Positions 15,101-27,100 of a stretch of DNA of 64,000 bases are shown here, piece by piece; position 1 is the first letter of the stretch; each line of letters opens with the position of its first letter. The notes under the pieces are model-generated. The model had not been told where the DNA came from, searched no databases, and saw only the letters and a program-made list of their open reading frames with translations. Position numbers and translations under genes: made by a program. Source of the stretch: Colius striatus (lineage: Eukaryota > Chordata > Aves > Coliiformes > Coliidae); contig NC_084774.1 in NCBI RefSeq assembly GCF_028858725.1, positions 1,266,001-1,330,000 on the forward strand. The letters run 5' to 3'.

Positions 15101-18100
15101 GAAACTGCAAATCAAGAGTTCCAGGGAGGTGGCAGAGGAGCAGGAAGCCTTCTGGAGAGGGAAGGTTGCTCAGGGAGTCAGGGTTAGGGTGGAAGCACAT
15201 GGCATGCTCTCCAAATGGGGCAAATGCAGGGAGCCTGGGCTTGGTGAATGTGCAAGCGTATGCCTGAAGACAAGGTCTTGGTTGTGGTCGTTACGGTGAG
15301 TAACTGCTCCTTTGGTGTTAAGTTTGTAAATTGACCTGTCTGAATTAAACTTGAAAATGTTGTACTGAGCGGAAACAAGACACTAGAAGTGTCTTCAGGT
15401 TTGGGTCTTCGTGGCACAAACTTTATTGTTTCCCAGAAGTTGAGGATAACTTTCCAGTATTTTGATCTCATCTTCTTCTGAAATGTGATCTCAACTTCTA
15501 AAAGACATTTGCACGCTCAAAGATCTCATAGGCCCTCTAAACTTTTCTGTTGGTGGATCAAAAAGTGTTTCAAAATTTAGCAGATTTGTTGGCAACTTTT
15601 TTTGTTGTCAATTACTGAAGAAAGATCTGTATGACAGACAGCCCTCCAGCTCCCCCAGGACACCGTTACTGGTGGCTGCAAAATCTTACAGAAGAGTGTT
15701 AATCTTTATAACAGAATATACAACATATTCTTGGCACTTGAACTTCAGTCTCACAAAGCTAAAAAACCAATAAATATTATCCAAAATAAGGTTTTATTCC
15801 ACCAAGAATCTCTGTGCACAGATCTCAGCCCACAAGAAGCCCAGATGCATTATGTCCTTTGAAAGACAGATGGGATTGAGGTGGCCATGGGGTTCTTCAA
15901 ATGTCAATTCATGAAAGTAGTTGAAGCTGTTGAGAGAGGGGAAAGTTAAGCACCCTAAATGAAGGTTTTGTCGTTTGTGGAGATTTTTGTGTTGTAATTT
16001 TGGGGTTTCCTGAGATGGTGTTCCATAAATATTTTAATGCAGAATAGTGGATAATCAGGAAAGCTAAAGAAAGGCTTGTTTACATGGCTTCTCTGTAGTG
16101 CTACAGTTTGTATCTCAGAAAGTTTGTTTAGGGCAGTGGTGTTCCCAAACAAGTTAAGAGGCACCTTCATCTGATCTTATTTTTCAGCTACCATATATCA
16201 TGGAGAAAAGGTGCCTTTTTGGTCTGTCTGATCTGATGGTGTATTATTGAACCTACTAATCATGGAAGTGATCAGATGACAAAATTCTGTTAGCAAGGAG
16301 TCATTGAAAAACAGACTTGTATTTAATTCCCCCCACCTCTCAAAAAAACCCTCTCTTTATACTTACTCCTGCAACACCTTACCACGGAGTGTTTTCTGGT
16401 TCTGATACTTTTGGATATTTTGGTATCTTACCAAGGAGTATCTGAAGTTCCAATTCCAGAGAGGACCGAGGACAAAGTCATTTGATGACCTTCAAATTTC
16501 TGCATCTTGGAATGTCTTTTGACCAAAGAGATGCATTTGCTTCTGAGAGCTCTGGAATGATGTGTCTTAATGTGCCTTGTTATAGCTTCACCTTGAAATG
16601 TTGGTCGGGGCAGAGTGCTTCATACCATTTCTTCTCCTTAGTATCCTCTCTTGGACTCTTTTTCCTTCTGTTTTCAGTCATTTTCAGGTTCTGCTTACAA
16701 TTATTTAGTTAAAGGTGTCCCAAGTGGAAAGTCTAGTTGGCACGTGTGTCTTCAGGCAAGAAGGAACTTGCCTTTTATATCCACTGAACTCTTGAGATGC
16801 TTATGAAGTTCTTGATGAAAGTCAGCAAACTGTCACCTTGTCTACTGGGTCTCGTTGATGCCGTGTTCCAAATGGCAATGTACTCATCTGGCTGTCCTAC
16901 ATGCCATACAGCCTTAGCTTGTTAGAAGCTTCACCTTTCTTTTTCCATGTCCAAGAATCTTTGAGTAGGACTTACTAGCTGTAATTAGAAAGATGACAGC
17001 TATTTAACTTCAGATGTACATGGAATGTCAGATGAAGCCATATCTGTATGTGGTGACTTTTAGGTAGTGGTTCTGAATTCTTGCATCTCACCCTTGGTTG
17101 AAGCACTGTTGTTTCAAAGGTATGTTTTTAAAAACTGCCCTTCCTTAGATGTGCAGAGCTGTGTTGCCTCATTACAAAGCACACTTCTGAGAACAGCCTG
17201 TGGTTCCTCTAAATCAACAGGGCCACTTTGCTTTTCTCCTAGAGAAACTAACAATGAAAATTAACCGACCAATAACCCAGCCAAACTGCACTGTTCCTCT
17301 TTAATTTTTCTTCAAAGATGCTGTATTTCTGGGAGAAGAGAGTTTTGGGGTGTGCATTTGTATCCACCGTTTCTTTTGGAAAAAAAACCAACCAACCCAT
17401 CAAAAGCATTACACATTTTAGCTTTTAAACCTCCGTCTGTTTAAAGCTTTCCCATGGCCAAGTCTCTAGGATTGTGAGTCGAGCAGCGTGTCTGATCAGA
17501 AATGCTCCACATGGACTACCAGAACGTAATCTTGTGAAAGTATTTAAAGCTTGGACTTCATCTGTATTCTCTTTGTAGGTGCTCCTCTACACATAGCCCT
17601 AAGGAGTACCCCATATAGAGGTGAAAAAATAGAAAAGAGAAGAACTTCAACTTCTGTAAGTGCATTAAATAGTCACCGCCATTCTGTTAGAGAACAAACC
17701 AGGAACCGCATAGTGAGATCACTGCGGAAGCCTCAAGAAAGAGTTGGAAATGGTACGCCTCTCTACCTTAATGGGAGAAAGTTCAACTTGGAAAGTCTTG
17801 GGAAAGTTGTAAACATTTTAAGGAACTGATAATACTGATAGAAAGTGTTCTGCAGGCCTCCTTCTACAGAGTTTTCTTTATTATAAGTGTACAGTGTAAA
17901 ATGTAAGTGGTGTTTTTTCACTGTTTCTTTACAGTAGTTTCAAATGAAGTGTCAGTATAGGGAATTTTCTAAGTTTTCTTGAGATGTGCATTGGAGTTTT
18001 GTTTTCTTCACAGAAGCCCAGAAGATAGCTGTACACAGCAAGTTGAAAATGGACTTTCTTCTGATTTTTGAATGGCACACTGGCAAGCTAAAGGGGGAGA

Positions 18101-21100
18101 AAGGGTGGAATAAAGGGGTGATTTTTTTCGGGGGGTTATATTTCTATGGTGGATGTGTTGCCAGTAGCATAGTATGTGCTCTCAGGTATCTTAAAACAGA
18201 CTATCTGACCATGCAAGTTTCAGTTTCCAAATGAAAAGATGCAAGGTTTTCCTACCTATGTTTCCTACTCCCTCTTTACCCTCTGGAAGAATAAAATGGC
18301 AGAACTTAGTTGCATCCCTGTGAACAGGGAGAAGGAAATGGTACCCAAAGGATCCTGACCTGTGGAGGAGATGAGGACAAAGGAAGGTACCCACCATATC
18401 AATTGGTAACGGAGGGGGATGGAAGTTTGTGGTGTTGGCAGGTTGCCCTCAGTGCCAGCTGTTCTGTGGCTGCTGCCAATGCATAACTGTAGCAGCCATT
18501 GCTAATGACATGCTGAAAGGAACTTCAGTGACAAAGCAGCAGAAGATGTTCAAAGACTTAAGAGGATGGGAAGATACAGAGCTGAATGTGGTTATGTCTC
18601 CTGCATGCTCATTAAAGCTGGTAAAACATGACTGCGATTTCAGGTTGCTCAGAGTGAGCTATTTGTACCATAAATACACAGTTTCAGGTTGTGAGTTATG
18701 GAATTGACTGTTAGCATGGACAAAATTCTATGATTCTATGAAAAGAGGTTAACATAACACACTGGTATTGCTCATCGGCTTTGTGAGTGGTCACAGGCCA
18801 GCTGGGGTTCTGTAATGTTTTGTGCAGCACATTTCTTACAGTGTTGGTGTGGTTTTTAGGTGCTTGATTCTGATAGCAGTAATCTACAGTAGGTTTCTAA
18901 ATGGGATGCTGCATGGCTTAATGAGGTAAGCCCTGAGAGCAGAGCCCTTTTCAGATGCAAGGCTCTCTTCCATAATAGATTTTATGATTGTACCTACAGT
19001 CTTGGCCGAGTCAGAATAATTTACTTACTGATCTGGGTAAGTATCTAGAAATTCTGCTGCAGAGACTCAAATCTGAAAGATGGGAGTTGTAAGCAAACAC
19101 TAGGATATGGAAAGCAGATGTTTGTTGCCACTACCGGCAACATCAGGCCGTTTGCACGGACCACTCAGCCCACCCCGGCTGAGGGGACAAGATCACTGTA
19201 TACTCAGTATGGATGATGCTTTATTCCAGCTTATTGCTTGCACCATGCGCTTTTATCTGTTAACACAAGCACCTCCTTTCACTCCACCCTGTGCCCACCT
19301 CTTCTGTACTCTCCGCTCTCGTGTTACAGCCCAAGATCTTCTGGGTGCCTACAACAGACATTGGTGCACATTTCCTTGCAGCAGGGTTATACTTCATGAT
19401 ACAAGTGCTCTGGAAGCATGTTTTGAGGATGGACTCGATTATATCACCCAATCATTCAAAAATTATGGTGTTTTCTTATCCCCATAAAAAAGAGGATGGG
19501 GAAGTGATGGTGAGAGAATGGCCCTTAAAGCAAACAGAACTGGTGGTTACTCGATTTTCAATGAAAACAAAACACTTTACTGAGGAACTGTACTAGAGTG
19601 TGGGATGTGGTGGTTTTGTTCTTGTCAGACTCCTGTCACAATGCTACTGAAATATTCAGCTATAACGATTTAGGGAATGGTTATAGCAAATCCCCCAGTA
19701 TTTTTCTTTTTAATTACTCTCTGAAGCGTGTAAGTACTAAGTGGGCATTGGTGTTCTGTTGATTTCTCACACATGTTACTGTAATTTTGTTATGAGACAA
19801 TCATATTAGGACTTAAGCCAGACCATTCCAATTATGATAGCTGGGAATTCTTACAAATTCTGAAGTTTTTGTATTGTTTTTTGCAGTTAACTGGCCCAAA
19901 TTGTCCAAAGAAACTGTGGAGAACTTTAAGAAAATTAATAAGTAGAATAACTGTGTCTGTGTCTTAATTTTTAAGTGTGAATGTTGTCTAATTTCAGCTG
20001 TTAAAGAGCATGAGAAGAACAAAGAAAGAAAATCCAAAGACTATGGAAGATCCAAGTCAAAGAAAAAGAAAAAAAAGAAAAAGAGGACGAAGCCTGGTAA
20101 AGTTCTTTTTTTCTTCTGTAGAGGAAAATGGATTCATTATTTTGCCTTGCCTGTTACCCAGTTCCAGCCATTGCAGATAAGACTACTTCCTTCATGAAGC
20201 TCTTAATTCTGATTTTATTAAGTGGTTTACCTTGCTAATAACAATTTACTATTATTTATTTCCTGTTTGAGGGGCATCATTAATGCTGCATGGTGGCTTC
20301 ATGGTAGTGCTTGTAATGGCACAGAATAAACCTTAACTCCAAAATTACGTGTCAGCCTGTCTGGCTTTTCATTAACAAGTGTACTTGAATGCAAGTGTTA
20401 CCCAGTTGAAGTGGATCCAGATCCCTTTGACTTGGTACCAAGTACCCCATGTACCAGATGTTCAGTTTATGTGAGTTTGCTGTGGGACTCCTGTATGAAT
20501 GAAGTTTGGGGCCTCTTTTTCTGCCATTAACTTTGTTATTTCTTACGTCTTCACTTAGCAGAGGATTTTGGAGGCTGTGACAATGAGCTTTATTAAACCT
20601 GGCATTAAATTATTATTTAATGATATTTCATAACCTTTATTTATTTAATAAAGTTTATTAAACCTTTATTAAATCCTCTTCTCCTGGAGAGGTGAAAAAA
20701 AGCTTGATTTAAGGTCTGTTCTCATGTCCCGTCTCTCTTGTGTCTCATAATGTGCCGTTCCACCTCCATGAATAGAGCTGTAGTAGGAACATGTCTTCTC
20801 TATCAATTTCATCTACAGAGGCTTGGAAATGCTTGCATCAGACTATTTCACACTTTGTACTTCCAGTGTTGCCCCAGGTGTTACTGGTGATTAGGTTCTC
20901 CACTTCTGAAAATCACAATGGATTCAGAAAGATTTCCCTGGAGATATGTTTACAGCTCAAGGGTGGCAACTTTCTTTGCCATTGATGAATGTCAAGGATC
21001 ATTAGTGCAGCACATCTCAATCTGACATGCACAACTTGTCGAAGCCGAAGTCCTGATGGAGGAGCTTGAGATGGGAAGGAAAATACCCTCCCTTTGCTTT

Positions 21101-24100
21101 GGTGCCATGAAGAAATAGGGCAAGCTGTCTTGAGAGAATAGAGGGGAAGAAAGAACCACAGGATGACAGACTCAGAATTGCACTGAAACAAATCATCTTA
21201 GTGAGTTTATGATTATATGGTGCCCTCAAATATAATGATAGGATGCAAAGTATAATTTGTAAACTTATGCACAAACCCCTTGTCCGTCTCCCCTTGAGTT
21301 TTAAACTGTGCTTGCTTTTTTTTTGCTGTTGCCCTTGTGGTCCTTCAGTCTAGGAATTCTGAAGGTTTTCTGAAGGTCACTGGTTGGAGGATACTGCCTG
21401 TAAGTGCGACCAGCCAGGCTCAATTTCCAAACAGTTCAGGATGTGACAAATGGAGACTTCACAGAGGAACTTTCTAGATGTTTTCTCCACACATTCCTAA
21501 TTGGGGCTTTCCCATCTGTGGATCCTGTTCCATACATACACTAAGAAAACAGGAGAAAAGATGCTTTCTGTCCCCTTTGTGAGATTAGGGAATGTGAATA
21601 ATGTGGGATGTGAGGGAAAGTTCTTCAGCTAACAGTGCCTGTGTAGAAGTGCCAGGAACGCCAAAGCATTTGTAGATATGCTCACCCTGAAGAACAGTTG
21701 GATTTAAGTAAACAGTCTTGTCAGTCTCGCTCATGTCAGCAGTGAAGGATGACTGAGCTGCATAAGATTTTTCTGGTTCAGGTAATAACTTTCTTGCACA
21801 TCTTTCAGCAGCATAGTGAAGTCCTGGAGTCGTAGCATATTGAAGTGGAAATTGTCTCAGTGAATTATCAGGCCTGCTATGGACATGCATGGTGCTATTT
21901 TTTTCTTCTGACAACTTTCTCTGACCACAGATTTCTCATGATCACACTTGTTAACGATTTTACAGAATACTCTGGCAGTGAAGAGAACACAGACATTTCA
22001 CAGGAGCTTTCTCCTGAAAAATCAGTTGTCACAAAATGCATTTCTTCAAATAAATCATCTGCTCACCCAAGCACACTGCTACACTGCTCTGATTCTGGAC
22101 TATACAGAGGAAAATCAAAAACAAATGGTAAGATGACTCTCCTCTGTGCTTTGCTGGTTCAGTGTTTCGTTACCAGTAAATGTGAGCTGCACTAATATAC
22201 ACAAAAGATGATACTCATGATGTAAATTTGCCTGTTCTTATGCAGGACTTTTGTGTGTTTCCTTTTCCCTGCCTGAAGAAGTTGAACCCAGTTCATTTGC
22301 CAGAGCTTGATGTTGCTGCATTTTGCTTTGACTTTTACCTTCACAGAAGCTTTAAGAGTGTTGCCCTTGTTTTAGAACTCAAACTAATTTTGCACCCTCT
22401 TGCAGCACCTTATCAACTCTATAATAACAATATTCAGATTTCAGTAATTAATTTTTTCTCATTTCCAAAAATTTCTACAAAGTAGTAACTCGTTCGGAGC
22501 TCAAAATAGATGCTCTGCAAGTTGAGGCAGTTAAGTCTGCTGTCTTTGAGACCACTGCGTGTGGTTCTGTACAGTTGCATAAATACAGTATGGAACCTGG
22601 TTACAATGACTTGGAGCTTCATAATGATCAGAAGCTCTTGAGTAGCTATTTATCTGTGTCTTCATAGTATTTCACAGACAGAGCTCATCAAAATGTGGTT
22701 ACTGTGTTCCACTTCCATGATTTTTAATGTCCTGGTCCATCTTGCTCTTTAATGTCTCAAGTCAGTGCGATAAAAAAGACAAATGTTTTGCTCTGTTATT
22801 CTTGAAGCTCACAAACGTGAAGGACATGGGAAATGTAGGACAACTTGCTTCTGTACTGCAGCCTTAAATTCCTTATTGTACAGATTCACTTGGTGACAGT
22901 CGGTTTTCACAATTGTTTTATTATTTGCTACTAGGCAAAATGCAAACATTTACTTCAGTGAGTTCTGTTATATAGGGAAGAGAGGAAACATCTAAAACTA
23001 CTGAAGCAAAGATGATAATGTTTCAAAACACATTCTGCACATCGGATGAGTTGCGTTTTTGGAGCATATTGACCACAGAATGTAGTTGCAGCTTTATAAC
23101 TTGGCCATCGGTTGCTCAGACCTCTTTTTGTCGGTTCATAGACATTGAAAGTGGTGAAAAGTATTGGAAATGGTCTTATTTCATCCTTTCCACATTTGCT
23201 TTGCTGCTTTTTGCATCTGCAGAACTGTGGTGGTTTAGCCCGATGTCCACCCAGTCATAACATCACTGCCCTTCCTGAACTGGACAGGAGAGAGAGAGAG
23301 AAATAAAACAAATGGCTTGTGAGTTAAGGTCGGAGAGATCACTCAGCAATGAGTGTCATGGGCAGAACAGACTCAACCTGGTGAGATAAAGATTTGATTT
23401 GTTAAAGGGACAATAAGAGCAGGGAGATGAGAAAGAAAACCATCTTAAAAACACCTCCCCCTATCCCTCCCTCTGCCCAGGACTCTCCTTCCTCCCCCCC
23501 CCCCCCACCCAGTGCAGGGGATGGGGGTTGTGGTCAGTTCATCACAGATGGACTTTGCCACTGCTGCTTCTCAGGGGGAGGCCTCTTCATGCTTCCCTCT
23601 GCTGCACTGTGGGGTCCCTCCCATGGGAGACAGTCCCTCACCAACTGCTCCAGCGTGGCTCCATCCCACAGGCTGCAGCTCCTCACCAACTGCTCCAGCC
23701 TGGGGCCTGCCATGGGGCAGCTCCTCACACCCTGCCCCAGCGTGGGTCACCCACAGGAGAACAGTCCCTCAGGGACAGGCTGCTCCAGCCTGGGGCCCTC
23801 ACAGGGTCACAAGCCGTGACAGCAAAGCTGCTCTGGCCTGGGCTCCTCTCTCCCCACGGGCTCCCAGGTGCTGCCAGGAGCTGGCTCCAGGATGAGCTCC
23901 CCACGCAGTCACAGCCTCCCTCAGGCACCCACCCGCTGCGGCCTGGGCTCCTGCACGGGCTGCCCGTGGGTCTGTGCTTCCCTCTGCTCCATGGGCTGCA
24001 GGGGCACAGCTGCCTCACCATGGGCCTCACCACAGGGCACAGGGCAGCCTTTTTAGTGCCTAAGCACCCTCCTTCCCACTGGCCTTGGTGTCTGCACAGA

Positions 24101-27100
24101 TGTTTTCCCATTCTCCCTCCCTGTTGCTGCTGCGGTTCAGCAACTGCCCAACAGCTTCTTCTCCTTCTCAAACATGTTAATCACAGAGCTGTTACCTCCA
24201 GCACTCACTGGCCAGGCCTGGGTCAGGTGCAGGGTCCAGCTTAGAACTGACTGGCCCCAACCCTGTGAGCTACAGGGGAAGCTTCTGCCAGCTCTTTGGT
24301 TTGTTTTTAAAGAAGCCACCCCTGTTGCCCCTCTGCTACCAAAACCCTAGCCCAGGCCAAAGCACTGCAAGAACTCATACTGACAGCAAAAGCAGTGCCT
24401 TGGTAAACAGGATCTGGTGTTAGTAAATTCCTGTGTGGAATGAAGGGAGGATGTGCTTAACCTGTTGCTTCCAGTGCACTTGGGCAAGGTGTCCTGTCTC
24501 AGATGGAATGAAACTTTGAAGAGGAAGCAATGCACTGGGTTCAGCCCCTTACATTTGAGAACAGATGCTCCTCTAAAAGGTCTTAGTTTATACCACACAC
24601 TAGTGGTTCTGTTTCTACAGTATTGTTTTAGGGGCTAAGTGAGCAAGATAGTAATGTCTGATATAGATGACAAGAGTGACTCAAACTTTTACCTTCCACT
24701 CTCAGCTCATTAGAATACTCCCTGAATATTTCCATGTCTTCTCTCTCTAATCCTCCCTTTCTATCTCCAAGGAAGGTGTAGACATTGCATTAATATTACT
24801 GAGGTTAGCATCTCAATTTAAGGTGTTCAGTAAAGATTTCCTTGGCAGTTTTATGCAATCCACAGGGATGCATTAATGCAGCGTGACAGCTTTTTTAAAC
24901 AATACCTTGGGCACTACACTGGGCCTGAATTGATAAATGTGTCCTCAAGGGGAGACTAAATTAAAAGAATTATTGTTGAAGCAGGATTAAATTCTATGTT
25001 GGACTCTGAATGTTTCTGTAATGGGGACAGTATTTTTTGAGATGGAACAGTTCCTCAGACAGAACCCTCAACTTAAAGTACCATGTCACAATGTTACACG
25101 GATTGCAGAAACTGGTATAAGTCCTGCGTGAGTTTATGTGTCAGGTTTTGTTCATTATAGTTCTCTAAAGAGACTTTGTGCCTTTAGTTTGCGCCACTGT
25201 ATGTTGAAAGTACAGTTTTAATGCCAGAAGCTGTTAAATTGGAATATTTTGAAGCAGAATGTAGAACTTCATTATGTAGTAACCTTCAATAACCTTCCTG
25301 TTCATTGAGCTGCGTGTTGAAGGTTACTACATAGTGTAGCAACATTGTGGTGGTCCTTAAATGACATGGTGAACTAATGCTTTTAGAGCCTCTGCATACT
25401 GGGATTAAATCTTGAGAGTTATTTGACATTTTTGTAATGACTCGGGATTTTATCTAACTACTTTTTTGTACAGAGGATGACACCCTGAGTGAGTCATCCA
25501 TGGAGAGCTTGCTTTGGAGTGATGATGACTGCAGTCCGGATGTTGATGTAATCATGAACCCTGATGAAGAAGGTGAAGAAAGTGATTTGGAGATTGTTCG
25601 GTGTGTTTGTGAAGTAAAAGAAGAAAATGACTTCATGATTCAGGTATGAAGTGGAGGGTGAATGCACATTTCAGTGAACACAGTGGAAAGTGTCTGTGGA
25701 AAAGCTGTTGTAGAAATATGCATAGGGACATTCTGTACATGAAAAAGAAACTGTTGTTCTCTGCAAGCATTCATTTTTTAAAGGTGACCTGTTAGGGTAA
25801 GCAGCTGTTGTGGTAGGTAGAAAGCTTTGCTTTTTAATTATCTTTTTTTTTAATTGGAAGGAAAATGAGGGCAGAGATGCAGCTGTACAGGCTGTTGACG
25901 ATTGGCTTGCCACTTGTGGATTTACATCTTTCTGAAAATCAGAGCACTTCCTGGGTTTAGAAGGAACATATTTAAAATCAGTGGCTTTATATCTGGCTTT
26001 GTTGCTTGCCCTTAGTTCTCAGCATGTTCAGAACATTGCCATGAGGTGGTGTGCACCTCTCTGCCTGGCAAGAAGCTTGACTTGAATGTACAATCATACC
26101 TTTGTAGACAGGACAAGCAAATGAACAAATAATTACTTGAGTCTTTTCTGTTGAAGCAACTCTACCTTCACCCATTCTGCAGCTTCTTCTGTGGTTTGTC
26201 ATCTGCATAAGGCCATCTGTCCATTTTCCATATAGGAACTCTTTTTAAACCAACTGTACAGAAAACTCTTTCCAGCCAGAGCAGTGTCTGTTACGTCTCT
26301 CCTGCTTACATCTGTTGATGTTGCCTCTTTGGAAGTGCCCTGGCTATTTACTTTTACAGAGATGTTAGTTAGTCCTCAGGAAGCCATTCCCCACATAGCT
26401 GTTCTGAGGCATTCCACCCAGTTCCTATTCATTTCAAAAACTTCTTCAGCATTTTGTACTCCCAGTTGATTTTACCACTGCTTATGTGAGCCGCCTGCTC
26501 CTCTTTGGTCATTCTCCCTAAGTCACAGAGGCAGCATGTGCAGTGGCTTAAGTGTGTGACACTCCTGAAGTAAGATCACGAGATTTTCATAGTTGCCCTG
26601 CTGAAGAATGAGATTTGAGTTTGGATTTTTTTTCCCCCCTTATTTTCTGTGGGAGGCTCCCACTCTTCCTGTGTAGCTGACTTTTTGCTTGTTGTGAGAC
26701 CTCAGTTCAAAGTGACAGGAGCAGAGCTTGGCTGCTGTGCTCGTTGGAAATTTTGAAGTAATTCCTGCATTCTTTTGAGAAGATGGTTTTATTTGCAAAA
26801 CAATATGGAGTGACACTGACTTCAGAAATACTTCTCTGGCACATGAAGCTCACCCCCATCTGCAGCATTTGAATTCACTTTTCCAGGAATTATGTTGCTA
26901 ATTTTTGAGAGATTGGAATCCAACTTCATGGGGCTGCTTACTGTGATAGTTCCCAGATGAACTGTGTTTCTTTTTCACTTTTGCAATTAAATGTTACCTA
27001 CCTCACAGCTGCTACTGATTTTTTTGGTGACATTGCTGGAACAGGGGCAAAAACCTGTTTAGGAGAAAGAGGCTGCACTGTTCACATTGTAGTCTGGAGA

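Larger units (their letters stand above)
8517..17578 (+). other. PHF20 intron (9.1 kb)
   Basis: This is the longest intron in the window. It holds a small perfect hairpin at 11336-11357 and a rearranged CR1 at 12771-13419. Otherwise it is unique AT-rich sequence with short T-runs and no supported exon or RNA gene. Confidence 0.85.
22128..25473 (+). other. PHF20 intron (3.3 kb) with LTR and hairpin
   Basis: This intron holds a 1.1 kb LTR at 23226-24369 and a 17-bp inverted repeat at 25273-25333. The rest is unique AT-rich sequence. Confidence 0.85.

Noticed and set aside
18726-18741. ATTCTATGATTCTATG, the CR1 3' octamer
   Set aside because: The sequence before it is not recognisable as CR1, so no element was called.
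23427-24244. Long overlapping frames on both strands
   Set aside because: They fall wholly within the GC-rich repeats of the solo LTR and show no retroviral protein motifs.
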